Shown: one piece after another, positions 1-11,189 of the stretch
How the letters are laid out: the number at the start of each line of letters is the position of its first letter
How positions within the stretch are numbered: the first letter of the stretch is position 1
DNA from: Limonium bicolor
Taxonomy: Eukaryota; Streptophyta; Magnoliopsida; Caryophyllales; Plumbaginaceae
Direction of reading: 5' to 3'
Assembly: GCA_023374045.1 (NCBI GenBank)
Contig: CM041779.1
Span: 274,411,258-274,475,257, forward strand
Length of the DNA: 64,000 bases
Position numbers and translations under genes: made by a program
The notes under the pieces: generated by a model
Told to the model about the DNA's origin: nothing
The model's input: only the letters and a program-made list of their open reading frames with translations
Database searches by the model: none

Positions 1-867
1 AGGTGAACGTGAGTGATTCGGAGAGTTGAGTTCGGTGTAAGAGCGTGGTCTTTTTTTGATGAAGTAGCAGTGGGTTTATATAGAAGAAATGAAGAGGAAG
101 AAGACAGAACTGGAACACGCTAGTGGGTGAAGAAGATAAGGGAGGTGCCTGATATTGTTGATGGGGTAGATGGATGTGTCTGTAGGCGCCGCAAAGGAAG
201 AAGCAAATGGGGAAGACAGCGCCGAAGGAAATCAATCGCGTCAATTTCTGGATCTGGGTTGCATTAGACGAGTGGCTGTTTGTGTCCTTGCATAAATGGG
301 CGGACGTCTCTATCTCTTGTCCGGCCTTATTTCCACGGACAGGCTTGTCTCTTGTCCGGCCAATTTTCCACGGACGTCTCACACCTCTTTATTCTTGTCC
401 GCCCTTTTCTCCGCGGACAGGATTATCTCATTGTGTTGCGTCCTGCCTTATTTGGGCGGACGTAACACGGATGTTCAATTAGCCGCGTCTGAACCAGTGT
501 CCGGACCAACCAGGTTCGGACGCTTCGATTTTTAATCTTGTCCGTGCTTTTTTACCCGGACGTGCCACGGACGTCACTTTTGCTGTGTCCGAACCAGTGT
601 CCGGACCAGTGTGGTTCGGACGCTGGTTAGTTTGCTTCCAAAATGTTCATTTCAGCTCCGATTTAAGATCCGTTTGCGCCTATGCATTCGTCTCTTCATC
701 TACTTTGCTCCTAGCTTGGTTTTCCTCATGTTTAACCAATAAATTTGTGAGATGACCAAAAACATAAACTAGAGGAAAACATACGATAAATGAGTAATAT
801 TATCCTGAAAGTAAGTAAGTACACGGTAGATTAAACCCTTATATGTCTATGTATTTCTCACTTATCA
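1..867 (-). mobile_element. Partial LTR (X), divergent relative of LTRs Y and Z
   Basis: Positions 641-867 resemble 3947-4175 and 6510-6733, read on the minus strand, and share the terminus TGATAAGTG (ending at 867). The terminus directly abuts an unrelated LTR piece, so this is the outer end of a 5' LTR or a solo LTR whose remainder lies left of the window. Positions 1-290 hold no gene I can support. Short frames at 207-535 are repeat translation, not genes. Confidence 0.6.
295..620. repeat. Degenerate TTGTCCG / CGGAC repeats inside LTR X
   Basis: About six imperfect units pair a CTTGTCCG-type motif with a CACGGAC-type motif at 30-60 bp spacing. A comparable GTCCGGACC cluster sits at the matching place in LTRs Y (3845-3930) and Z (6375-6490). 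This is likely U3 minisatellite material. Confidence 0.55.
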
Positions 868-1160
868 AACGTGCGCTAAAGCTTTATTAACGTTTTAACT
901 CATTATTTGGATCCGTTTTCTTCGGAAATTGTTCCCATATATTATTTAGGCATGAATAGCCTTAGGAATCCACATAATACTCTAACCGGGGTCTCGTACC
1001 TCCTATGGTTATATAACACTTATTTAGTGTTTTTCACTTATTAAGTGTTTCCTCATTTCTTTGGATTTATTTTCCTTACCAAAATGACTTAGGCACTATT
1101 AGGCCCTTAAATACCATATTAGAATAATTTAATCACCATATTTAAGTTTGGGGTATTTCA
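868..1160 (-). mobile_element. Truncated LTR related to element C, reversed
   Basis: The reverse complement begins TGAAATACCCC at 1160 and follows the start of the element C LTR (22458 onward) through the 'accataggaggtacgagacc' and 'aaacggatcc' segments. It breaks at 867, where LTR X begins. The LTR start abuts the gag of element F, which is on the opposite strand, so this is the 5' end of a minus-strand element inserted into F and later interrupted itself. Confidence 0.75.
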
Positions 1161-1353
1161 AAAGAAAAGAAATAATTCTGAAGGAGAGGAAGGGGGAGCG
1201 AATTCTGGCGGTTATAACAAAGGGGAAACAGGAAATTCTTCGACAGGAAGAAAGGGCGGAAGGACTACCAAGGTCAGAAGGCGAAGGAGCAGGTCCCTCG
1301 TCTGACCGGCCCAGCTATCAATGCTCAGCCACTTAGATCTGCACCACCCAGGG
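1161..1353 (+). pseudogene. gag: Gag exon 2 fragment (element F)
   Basis: The frame ending ...QPLRSAPPRG before 1354 matches exon 2 ends of D (...KPLRSYPPKG) and E (...RPLRHEPPKG). The exon stops one base into a codon at a GTAAGG donor, the same phase as in D and E. The upstream part, rich in Lys and Glu, is only loosely alignable and needs a frame change. The 5' part of gag was removed by the LTR insertion at 1160. Confidence 0.6.
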
Positions 1354-1429
1354 GTAAGGATACCCACCTCTTACTTAACCAAATATTTACTAGTTGTACC
1401 CTTACTAAACCATGTTGTATAAACAATAG
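1354..1429 (+). other. Intron I2 (element F), gag to zinc knuckle
   Basis: A 76-bp GT...AG interval starts GTAAGG and ends CAATAG, with a branch-point-like CTTACTAAAC about 25 nt before the acceptor. Splicing joins PPRG to the zinc-knuckle frame in phase 1. D (43232-43154) and E (54243-54309) have an intron at the homologous codon. Confidence 0.75.
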
Positions 1430-1812
1430 GTACTAATCCACCCCAGCGCCATTACTACTGTATACGCTATGGGAACGATCACCCAGGCGTAGACTGCGCA
1501 GGCAAGAAGGTTGAATGCCGTTATTGCAAGAAAGAAGGTCACAGGGAGTACGAGTGCTTTTCCAACCCCGGAAGTTGGGTGTACAAGGGATCTAGAGATA
1601 CTTCAAGAACCCCAGCTATAGAGGCAAGCGGATCACGAGGAGGCCAGGCGTCTCAGAACAACATCTACACTAGAGGTCCGGCGGGACAGCCATCTGCAAC
1701 TGCACAGCAGAAAGGAAAGGAGATCGTACCAGGCAGAAACACCCTGTACTCAGTGGGAGCTTCAGGCGCTGAGACTAGCACTCAACACGACACCGGTAAG
1801 CCTAGAACTTAA
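1430..1812 (+). CDS. gag: Gag nucleocapsid exon with zinc knuckles (element F)
   Basis: This exon encodes the RNA-binding nucleocapsid end of Gag. The frame gives a first knuckle with one Cys replaced (C-I-R-Y instead of CxxC, then HPGVDC) and an intact second knuckle, C-R-Y-C-KKEG-H-REYE-C (CX2CX4HX4C). A Ser/Gly/Gln-rich tail follows. In the unspliced reading the frame runs to a stop at 1812. A phase-1 GTAAGC donor at 1796 would instead join it to the AlkB exon. The lost Cys makes the first knuckle doubtful. The order matches NC exons in D and E. Confidence 0.8.
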
Positions 1813-1926
1813 ACCAAAAGCATGAAGCATGAATGTGTGTTACAGTTATCAGTCGATGAGACTTGTATGTGTTTAGTGCGAATCAAATTTAGAGAGACCT
1901 AACTTAGGAAACCTCTCACCTAATAG
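1796..1926 (+). other. Intron I3 (element F), zinc knuckle to AlkB
   Basis: A 131-bp interval runs from GTAAGC after ...DT(G) to an acceptor CTAATAG just before the codons for H-F-D-I-C-Y-P. Donor and acceptor are both phase 1, so splicing fuses Gag to AlkB in frame and removes the gag stop at 1810-1812. D and E have matching introns. Confidence 0.7.
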
Positions 1927-2666
1927 GACACTTTGACATCTGTTACCCCTTACATATGAGACCGAGATCACCTAAACCTTTGAGCGAAGGTCAGGAATAT
2001 CTAGAGGCAGAGTGCCAAGTACATCGACCCGGCATGATCCTACTCAGGCAATACCTAACCCTAGATGAACAAATAGCCATTGTAAATGAATGTAGAACTT
2101 TGGGAATAGGCCTTGGAGGATTTTACACTCCAGGATACGAGAGCGGGTCAAAACTTAAATTATATATGATGTGTATGGGTAAGAATTGGGATCCACAAAC
2201 TAGGTTGTATGGAGAGGTAAGAAAACTAGATGGAGCACGAGTTCCTAGGATACCCAACATTTTTCAAACCTTGGTGACAGAAGCGGTCAAGAATGCACAA
2301 CAATTAGAGACAAACCACATACCGGACATGAAAGCCGACGTTTGCATGGTGAACTTCTATGAGAAATGGGGAAAACTTGGGTTACACCAGGACCGATATG
2401 AGACATCTGGATCAATTGCCAAAGGGATACCAGTTGTGTCATTCTCCATTGGAGATGATGCTGAGTTTCTATACGGTGACCAGAAGAGGATGGACAAGGC
2501 AAGCAAGATTGTTTTGAAGTCAGGAGACATGTTGATATTTGGTGGAGAATCCAGACTAGTGTACCATGGGATTAAGGGCATTAAACTGAACACAGCCCCA
2601 TCAACCTTAGTAAATACTACCCATTTGAAACCCGGACGGTTAAATTTGACGTTTAGACAATATTGA
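1927..2666 (+). CDS. AlkB-type 2OG/Fe(II) dioxygenase, intact (element F)
   Basis: The frame is open for 236 residues from the Met at 1956, and about nine codons further upstream to the I3 acceptor (FDICYP, conserved in D and E). Numbered from Met 1956: FYTPGY near 57, MCMGKNWDPQT near 72-83, CMVNFYEK near 129, iron ligands H144-Q-D146, then H204 in VYHGI, and 2OG ligands R228 and R234 in RLNLTFR. The AlkB family removes alkyl or methyl groups from nucleic acid bases by oxidation. The motif set is nearest to plant ALKBH1-like proteins and bacterial AlkB (recognition from memory, no search run). It is not a host gene insertion by chance, because D and E hold the same gene at the same place. 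DNA, host RNA or element RNA could be the substrate. Confidence 0.93.
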
Positions 2667-2794
2667 TGAAATTATGAAGATTGTATGTAAGAATCATTGG
2701 ATTAATGAATGGCATTTTAATTCCTTTGAGACATTGCAGACTATATATTGTGAGTGGTTGGAAATGGTGTAATTAAAACAAAAGAAAAGAAATT

Positions 2795-4175
2795 AAAACT
2801 CAAAATAATAGTCGGGCTGCAAACAAATCCCGGTCGTAGTAGTAGTATAGTAAAGTGTAAGCGACCGGATATCAAACCGTGGGACTAAGGGGAATTATTA
2901 AGTACCTAAGCTTTGTCACAAGAGGGGGATTAATTGACTTGTTTTCGTAAAGTAAAACAACAGATTAAATTAACTGAGTTGAAGATAAATTAAACGGAAC
3001 TCTGGGTTCAGGTTTATATAATCTGATTAATTATGCTATCTCTACCGGTTTATTATAATAGTTTGGCAAAATTCCTGTTATTATCTTAAGGACTAATCAT
3101 AGACTCATAAGAACTCGTTTACCAGAAAATGCAAGGTCCGATGAAAACTCAAGCAAACACTAGTGAACGGGAATTAAGTGTGAGGATTATATTATTGCAA
3201 ATGAGTACTAACTTATCCGATGAAAATAAGTTTCCTACAGATTTACGGCTTAATTAACCTATCTGTTCTTCACCGATCAGATTAAAACAGATTTAGTAAA
3301 GCTTTTTAATAAATCGATGAAATTTATTAAAAAGGTGAGAGATAAACTTTAATCGTAACAAACTGTATTTATTTTAACCGGTAGAAATATATAGATTACA
3401 TAATTAAACAAATTACGGCCAAACCTTCGCCCGGAGTAAATCCTCTTAGCCTAACATAATTAAAAAGACAGAATGAGAAGTAAAAGAAATCATCTGGGAA
3501 AGATAATTAATTCAGCTCCACTATCTTGACTGCTAATATTTGGGCAGAGGTTGGACAGAACAACGGTATGGAATGGAATGTTTTTATGGAATGAGGTGTT
3601 GTATGGAATTTATGTGGATAATATGTGGATGAGATGTATGATTTTTGGAGAGTTTTATGGTATTTTTATGGAAGGAAAATGGCATAAGTTTGGGGTGGAA
3701 TTAGATATCATTTAATGGAGGTTTGGAGGTGTATTTATAGAGAAATATAGGGTAAATAGGGTGGTAAGGCGGTGGTATTTGCGTGTGAAGAGATAAGGAT
3801 TTTATCTCTTCACACGGCTGCGCTCTGTATGCTGGCATAGTCGACATGTCCGGACCATGTCGATTTCTTATCTGGTGCGCTGGCGTGTGTTGGTTCGGAC
3901 CAGGTGATCCGGACACTGGTCTGGACCAAGGGTCTTTTGCCTCTAAAATGTTCGTTTTAGCTCCGATTTGATCCCCGTTTTCGCCTACACGTTCGTCTCT
4001 TCGTGTACTTTGCTCCTAGCTTGGTTTTCCTCATGTTTAACCAATAAATTTGTGAGATAATCAATAAAACATAACTAGAGGAAAACTAACCAAAGTGAGA
4101 GAGAAATGAGCAAGAAAAGTGCTAATATAATATATGAAATACACCTATAAAACATGCTCATTTGGACACTTATCA
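2795..4175 (-). repeat. LTR Y of an Athila/Tat-like element
   Basis: This stretch matches LTR Z (5330-6733) almost throughout. On the minus strand it begins TGATAAGTGTCC at 4175, right after a purine-rich tract. Similarity to Z ends near AAAACTC at 2795. I could not find a clean CA terminus there, so the low end is approximate. Confidence 0.75.
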
Positions 4176-4188
4176 CACCCCCACACTT
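4176..4188 (-). promoter_or_regulatory. Polypurine tract before LTR Y
   Basis: The minus strand reads AAGTGTGGGGGTG directly before TGATAAGTG, the usual place of the plus-strand primer. Confidence 0.75.
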
Positions 4189-5329
4189 ATCTTTTTGCTT
4201 GTCCTCAAGAAAAACCATGTACCCAAGTAAGTAGGGAATGCTCAATACTAACAAATATTATTATGAAGGGTAGGATAAAGAGGTGAACAGTACATGATCT
4301 TTAACTTTTTGAGGAGTGTGATCCATCAACTGCTGGTGGCATAGGTGTGCTCAAGGTAAAATAAAATTAGAGTTTCGGGGTATGATCCAAGGTACTTCAA
4401 TGCTTCTTTGTTTAGGTGACTCCGAGAACTTTTACCATGGCCAACTTCTCTCAAGAATGGGCATTGAGGAGAAAACAAAAGGAAAAATAGATCCATGCAT
4501 TTGTTTCACTTTTGCATAAGGGATGAGAAGATAAAATGTAGACATCACGCCTTTGTATTTAAGAACACTCAACTCTCTTTGTTGGTTGCCAATGGTGTCT
4601 CGCTAGTCCCTTATTTATTTTTTAAACAGAGAAGCACCTCTTAGCAATCCCTAAGAGAGAAGACAAAAAGAAACCCTGAGCAATATCCAACCATTTGCAG
4701 ATTATTTGGTCACACGCATAAGAAAAATGCTCCTCAAAAGTAATCAAATGAAATTTTTTAAATTTGTACCATTTATCCCACAATTCATAATAGTATTTGT
4801 TTTTAAAGAGAACAACCTACATTAGCAGGGTACATAATTTTAATTTTGAACAAATGCAAGATAAGCAGAGAGATTTAAACATTTTAAGCACAAAATGCCC
4901 TGAAAAGGGCTCTTCCCCCACACTTAAGCTCAAGCAATGCCCTCATTGCGTAGATGGAATTAAATTAACAGGGCATACAATAAATAAAGGAAAGAGTGTA
5001 CTCCCAAATTCCGTAGAGTGTGTAGAGCTCCCCCACACTTGAGTGCAGCTGTGGAATGACATGAAATGTACCTGTAAAGAATATTCTACACAGCCAGAAG
5101 AACTCAAGTAAAACCTGCATTTTATTATAACATATAAAAGTGAAATATAGTACAAAAAGAAAACAGTATTAAATTAAAGGAAAGACAAAAGAAAGATAGT
5201 GGGTTGCCTCCCACCAAGCTGCCCGGGTTTAACATCTCTAGCTAGACGCATTTGACCAAGTTTAGGTTGGAGATGAGTTTGAGGGCAAGGTATCTGAACA
5301 ACTGGTGTTAGGAAGTTTGCACACTTTCT
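4189..5329 (-). mobile_element. Non-coding 3' region between LTRs Z and Y
   Basis: This is 1.1 kb of post-pol sequence matching 6747-7815. It includes the GGGTTGCCTCCCACCAAGC segment (5210-5230), which in Athila/Tat-like elements lies just after the pol stop. Positions 5241-5329 are unique and may be a trace of the pol 3' end. I see no protein in this stretch. Together with Z and Y it forms an LTR-internal-LTR unit that has lost gag and pol. Confidence 0.65.
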
Positions 5330-6733
5330 AAAACTCAAAATAACAGTCGGGCTGCAAACAAATCCCGGTCGTAGTAGTAGTATAGTAAAGTGTAAGCGAC
5401 CGGATATCGAACCGTGGGACTAAGTGGAATTATTAAGTACCTAAGCTTTGTCACAAGAGGGGGATTAATTGACTTGTTTTTGTAAGTAAAACAACAGATA
5501 AAATTTACCGAGTTGAAGATAAATTAAACAGAACTCCGGGTTCAGGTTTGTATAATCTGATTAATTATGCTATCTCTACCGGTTTATTATAATAGTTTGG
5601 CAAAGTTCCTGTTATTATCTTAAGGACTAAATCATAGACTCATAAGAACTCGTTTACCAGAAAATGCTTGGTCTAATCCAGGTTCGAGCAAAACATATGT
5701 AAACGGCGGTTAAGTGCGAGGAATTATTTTGCATCTGAAAATACTAACTTATTAAATCATAATAAGCTTTCTCTAGATTTACGGCTTAAATAACCTGTCT
5801 ATTTATCACCGGTCTGATCAAAATAGACTTAGTAAAGCATTTTAATAAATTCATGAAATTTATTAAAAAGGTGAGAGATAAACTTTAATCGTAACAAACT
5901 GTATTTATTTTAACCGGTAGAAATATAGATTACATAATTAAACAAATTACGGCCAAACCTTCGCCCGGAGTAAATCCTCTTAGCCCAACATAATTAAAAA
6001 GACAGAATGAGAAGTAAAAGAAATCATCTGGGAAAGATAATTAATTCAGCTCCACTATCTTGACTGCTAATATTTGGGCAGAGGTTGGACAAAACAACGG
6101 TATGGAAATGGAATGTTTTTATGGAATGAGGTGTTGTATGGAATTTATGTGGATAATATGTGGATGAGATGTATGATTTTTGGAGAGTTTTATGGTATTT
6201 TATGGAGGAAAAATGGCATAAGTTTGGGGTGGAATGAGATATCATTTAATGGAGGTTTGGAGGTGTATTTATAGAGAAATATAGGGTAAAGGGGGAGGTA
6301 AGGCGGTGGTATTTGCGTGTGAAGAGATAAGGATTTTATCTCTTCACACGGCTGCGCTCTGTATGCTGGCATAGTCAACATGTCCGGACCATGGTCCGGA
6401 CCAGCTGGTCCGGACCATGTCAATTTTCTTATCTGGTGTGCTGGCGTGTGTTGGTCCGGACCAGGTGATCCGGACACTGGTCCGGACCAAGGGTCTTTTG
6501 CCTTTAAAATGTTCGTTTTAGCTCTGATTTGATCCCCGTTTTCGCCTACGCGTTCGTCTCTTCGTGTACTTTGCTCCTAGCTTGGTTTTCCTCATGTTTA
6601 ACCAATAAATTTGTGAGATAATCAATAAAACATAACTAGAGGAAAACTAACCAAAGTGGAGAAATGAGCAAGAAAAGTGCTAATATAATATATGAAATAC
6701 ACCTATAAAACATGCTCATTTGGACACTTATCA
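5330..6733 (-). repeat. LTR Z of an Athila/Tat-like element
   Basis: About 1.4 kb matching LTR Y. On the minus strand it starts TGATAAGTGTCC at 6733. It serves as 3' LTR for the gag-bearing part (6734-10394) and, by position, as 5' LTR for the deleted unit ending in Y. Such sharing is expected from recombination between elements. Confidence 0.75.
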
Positions 6734-6746
6734 CACCCCCACACTT
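6734..6746 (-). promoter_or_regulatory. Polypurine tract before LTR Z
   Basis: Identical in sequence and position to the tract before LTR Y. Confidence 0.75.
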
Positions 6747-7829
6747 ATCTTTTTGCTTTTCTCAAGCAAAACCATGTACCCAAGTAAGTATGGAATGCTC
6801 AATACTAACAAATATTATTATGAAGGGTAGGATAAAGAGGTGAACAGTACATGATCTTTAACTTGTTGAGGAGTGTGATCCATCAACTGCTGGTGGCATA
6901 GGTGTGCTCAAGGTAAAATAAAATTAGAGTTTCGGGGTATGATCCAAGGTACTTCAATGCTTCTTTGTTTAGGTGACTCCGAGAACTTTTACCATGGCCA
7001 ACTTCTCTCAAGAATGGGCATTGAGGAGAAAACAAAAAGGAAAAATAGATCCATGCATTTGTTTCACTTTTGCATAAGGGATGAGAAGATAAAAATGTAG
7101 GCATCACGCCTTTGTATTTAAGAACACTCAACTCTCTTTGTTGGTTGCCAATAGTGTCTCGCTAGTCCCTTATTTATTTTTTTAACAGAGAAGCACCCCT
7201 TATCAATCCCTAAGAGAGAAGACAGAAAGAAACCTGAGCAATAAAATCCAACCATTTGCAGATTATTTGGTCACACCGCATAAGAAAAATGCTCCTCAAA
7301 AGTAATCAAATGAAATTTTTTTATATTTGTACCATTTATCCCACAATTCATAATAGTATTTTTTTTTAAAGAGAACAACCTACATTAGCAGGGTACATAA
7401 TTTTAATTTTTGAACAAATGCAAGATAAGCAGAGAGATTTACACATTTTAAGCACAAAATGCCCTGAAAAGGGTTCTTTCCCCACACTTAAGCTCAAGCA
7501 ATGCCCTCATTGCATAGATGGAATTAAATTAACAGGGCATGCAATTTGATAAATGAGAGAGTGTACTCCCCAAAATTCGTAGAGTAGAGTGTGTAGAGCT
7601 CCCCACACTTGAGTGCAGCTGTGGAATGTCATGAAATGTACCTATAAAGAATATTCTACACAGCCAGAAGAACTCAAGTAAAACCTGCATTTTATTATAA
7701 CATATAAAGGGAAATATAGTACAAAAAAGAAAACAACATTAAATTAAAGGAAAGACAAAAGATAGATAGTGGGTTGCCTCCCACCAAGCTGCCCGGGTTT
7801 AACGTCTCTAGCTAGACTCATGTTCTTTA
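6747..7829 (-). mobile_element. Post-pol 3' region of the gag-bearing Athila/Tat-like element
   Basis: Non-coding, and matches 4189-5240. It joins gag-side sequence at about 7815 with no protease, RT, RNase H or integrase between, so pol has been deleted or was never present. I see no gene here. Confidence 0.65.
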
Positions 7830-9229
7830 TTATCCCGGATGATAAATGAATGTTGACAATGGTAGCACCGGGAATGGGAATTTGGCAATAAGTAGGGCCG
7901 AACCACCTGGATCAAAACAAAGTATTACGGCAACAATTACAGTAGGAAAATACAAACTCCATAAAACCTGGTTTTGAAGGAGTTGTTTGCCGTCATTAAT
8001 TGTATTGAAAACCGGGTGATGGTTGTATTGCTTCGTCAAACTGGAGAATGTAAACATTCTCCCTCTGTTGTTTTGCCGTATGGATGTAAGATGTAGTGGT
8101 AGTGGTGGTGCTCAGAGTCGAGGATGTAAATTTCCTCCCCTGGAACGAAAATGAAGGTGGAAGTGGGCTTCAATGGGTGGGTTGGGTGGGCATTATTTTT
8201 CTTTGGAGAAGGGCCCAGATTTTTTAATGGATGACCCTTGGTGTGAGGATTAAAGTTGGATTGCTCCTCCTCCTCAAATTTGAGGATGTATATATCCTCA
8301 TCTTTTTGAAGAGGCTCATAGGAAGAGCCCTGATAGAATTCAATTTCAGAGGGAGATGGCTCCTTGAAGTTGAATTTGGTGTTTTGTTTGGATATTCTGG
8401 CGGGAGCGAGCATTCCTCCTCTTCATTTTTGAGGATGTAAATATCCTCATTTTCTGGATATAGCACAGAGAAGGAGGGAAAATAACGGTAATTGACTTCA
8501 GAGGAAGGGGACTCCATGAAGTTGAGGTAGAAGTTGTCCTCTGATGGCTTGTCTTCAAGCTCAAGCAGAAGGTTTGATGCCGTTTGCTCAGGTTCAAACG
8601 GGGGTGGTGATATAGAGTAACTCAAATCCTCAGGTAAGTCGTCCACTATATGAACCAGTTTGCTCTCCGGTTGCTGTGATGCAAGGTCTAGTGGACCTTC
8701 CATCATTTCATTTATCGCAACTAATTTGGCATAGAGCTTCAGTTGCTTCATGTCGAGGTATTCTTCCTCAGCCTGCTGCTCCACTTCAGGGACCATTTCA
8801 CTCTCGGGTTGTTGCTCCCTTGAGCTAATGTGATGGGCTGGTCCACTACGTAAATTGCATTTGCATACTCTTTTGGATTTGGATTGGTTTGTGAAGGGAA
8901 TTTACCAGGAGGTCTTTGTTGAGTTAGAAGCTGTTGTATTTGGGACTGCAAGGCTATTTGGTCTTTGCGCAGGGCAACGACCTCCTCTTGCGTGTCTCGG
9001 GACTTACCCATCATTGCTTTAAACATCTCTTGCATTTGGGACATTTCAGATTCAGGATTCGAAGGAGGTTGAGTTGGTCGACTCGAAGAAGCTTCATTGC
9101 CATAAGGCTGTTGCTGATACTGCCTTTGGCCTCCTTGAAATTGGACTGAGGTCTGTAATTTTGAGATGGTTGTAGTGTATGTGAGTTTTGGATATTGTCG
9201 GTGTTTGAGTAGCGAAGGTTGGGTTGCAT
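7830..9229 (-). pseudogene. gag: C-terminal part of Athila-type gag, frameshifted
   Basis: Several overlapping minus-strand frames form one broken reading. A Gln-rich, coiled-coil-like segment (9044-8930, with KSRDTQEEVVALRKDQIALQ) is followed by an acidic segment (8796-8224). Three copies of a short motif, E-D/E-I-Y-I-L-K/D-x-E-E, lie at about 8445, 8290 and 8140, each followed by acidic or His-rich residues. No zinc knuckle and no pol domain is visible. The function of the acidic tail is unknown. The assignment to gag rests on continuity with the core domain upstream (9260-10269). Confidence 0.6.
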
Positions 9230-9259
9230 GTTACGTTGCCAAGGCTGCCTGTACCCTGA

Positions 9260-10269
9260 ATTGGTGGTGAGATAGTTTGCTTCCTCTGCTGCTTTTAATT
9301 CTTGTAGTTGGGGGCATTGTTCATAGTCATGAGGCCCACCACATTGTGTACAAGAGATAGCTGGAGATGATTGGGATAGAGGAGCATAGCCTGGAGGGAT
9401 TGTTGATGATGGGAAATCGTCGACTTAGCTTGCTGGGGGTAGGAGTTCATAGCCATCTGCTCAACCACTTTCTGCAGAGTACTTACTTTTGTTGCCTGCT
9501 GAGCATTGCTCTCCATGAGTTGCTCATGGCTTTTCATCAGCTGATCGAACTTGTTATCACTTTCCCCAACATGGTATAAACTTGGAGTACCGCTCCTTGA
9601 TCCACCGGAGGCCCAATCTCTGATTTCTTCACAGAGAGACTCCATGCTATTCAGAAATTGTGCTCCTGGCTTTTTCAGAATGTCAGCCCCTAACGAGGAC
9701 AGTACCATTGTTCTGCATGGACCGATCAAGCCTTTGTAAAACAATTGTGATATTTGTTCTTTCGTCAGACCATGGTGAGGACAAGTAAGTAGTAGTCCTT
9801 TGAAATGGTCCCAAGTTTTCACAAATGTTTTCCGACCCTGGCTGCTTGAAATTATAGATTTCAGCAATCATTTCCAACGTTCGGCTCGGGGGTAGGAATT
9901 TGTCGTAGAACTTGGTGGCCATGTCATCCCAAGTACCAATAGTACTTGGTGTCAGGCTATGATACCACTTGCTCGCACTTCCCGTCGGGCTGTGAGGGAA
10001 TAATGACAGTCTTGCGTACTGGAGTACTACGTCGGTCGCAGTAAGACTGTTGGCATGTTGCAAGAACTTGGTAACATGTAACAGGGCTTCATCTGGACTG
10101 GAACCATCAAACATGCCCAACTCTTTACACATCAGATTTGATGATATGGCTTCAGCTTCTGCCACTTATCGTATTCAGATGGGCTAAGGTGAGGAAGGAT
10201 GATGGCAGGCTGTTGTCCTAGATTAGACGGCCTGTTGATATTTCGAACTGTCGCTGGTGTAGATGCCAT
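9260..10269 (-). pseudogene. gag: Athila/Tat-type Gag core domain, frameshifted
   Basis: The likely start is the ATG at 10269 (MASTPATVRNIN...). A frame change near 10155 leads to KWYHSL, TWDDMATKFYDKFLPP and IYNFKQPGSENICE (to about 9830). Another change leads to FKGLLLTCPHHGLTKEQISQ (about 9800) and a tail with CEEIRDWAS. These are the retrotransposon gag landmarks of Athila-like elements: W..M...F..KF.P, then F.Q..GE, then CPHHG. Gag forms the capsid that packages element RNA. At least two frame changes are present, some perhaps assembly errors. Confidence 0.75.
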
Positions 10270-10394
10270 GTCAGATTCCGGTTTAGATTCTATCACTGTG
10301 GTGGTAATGTGTTGTTGAGTTCATCTATGCCTTAGGGTGCGCAGAAAGGTTCTCTCGATCTCTGGGATGTAACCAACCGTGTGATTATTAATAT
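10270..10394 (-). other. Leader of the Athila-type gag, cut by element B
   Basis: Short non-coding 5' sequence before the gag start. The rest of the leader, PBS and 5' LTR is absent because element B begins at 10395. Confidence 0.5.
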
Positions 10395-11181
10395 TGAAAT
10401 ACCCCAAACCTTGATATGTGGTTTAAATATCAAACTATGGTATGTAAAGGCTAAAAAGTGCCTTAGAAACATCAGTGAACAATTTAAACCATAGTAAAAG
10501 CAATAAAGCACTAAGACACAGTTTGAGCAAAAACATGCTCTAAGCTATGAGCGAACTTGGTTAGGACCCAAAGAGCCTACCAAGACTTAATAATATTCAA
10601 GTATGATTTAATAAGGCTAATTAAGTCCTTAGGAAACCTTGGTGGACAATGAAACCAAATAAAACACAAGAAAATACCTTAAAGTCAATAAGAGCAAAAA
10701 TGTGCTCTAAACTTGGGATAAATTTGTATAAGACCTAATGGTCATACCTATACCTAATAAATATGTTAATGAACATATTAAATCATTTACCAAAGAAAAC
10801 CAAGCTTGAAAACAAGTTAAAACACAAAAAGTGCTTTAAGGAGTCTTAAAGCACGTTTGAAAAATTGTCTTGTAAATGAGTTTTGAATGGCTAAATGTCC
10901 ATCATTACTCTTTAATTAACATGTGTACTATATAGTATCACATTTGGAAGTCTATATCAATGGGAAATAAAAAATTCACTTCTATGTGCCTTGTTTTTGT
11001 GAATAGTGATTTTTATAAGCTAGTTTGTAACATATGTTATCATAAGTAATTAAATTGACAAAAAAAGACTAAAATACCCTTAGTGATATAAAGGGGGGCG
11101 GTTTTTGTAGTAATGAGTCACCAAACATGTTAACTTGTTAAGTAAATAAAGATGACTCATAGGTTACTATTTGCTTTAAGT

Positions 11182-11189
11182 TATAAATA
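11182..11189 (+). promoter_or_regulatory. TATA box of the element B LTR
   Basis: TATAAATA is followed about 30 nt later by a CT-rich stretch (11210-11290) typical of plant core promoters. The same site is at 20715-20722 in the 3' LTR. It probably drives the genomic RNA. Confidence 0.55.

Larger units (their letters stand above)
1161..2794 (+). mobile_element. Element F: internal fragment of an AlkB-bearing gypsy element
   Basis: The fragment contains the end of gag, a zinc-knuckle exon and an AlkB gene in the same order as elements D and E. It is cut on the left by a reversed LTR (ends 1160) and on the right by the Athila-like cluster (from about 2795). No pol is left. The stretch 2667-2794 after the AlkB stop is AT-rich and non-coding and corresponds to the AlkB-protease spacer of D and E. 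Neither LTR of F can be identified. Confidence 0.8.

Noticed and set aside
207..535. Three overlapping short frames with Cys- and Pro-rich peptides
   Set aside because: They arise from the TTGTCCG repeats of LTR X; no start context, no family likeness.
1956..2666. AlkB as a chance host gene fragment or processed pseudogene
   Set aside because: The same gene is in the same place, strand and splice frame in three separate elements.
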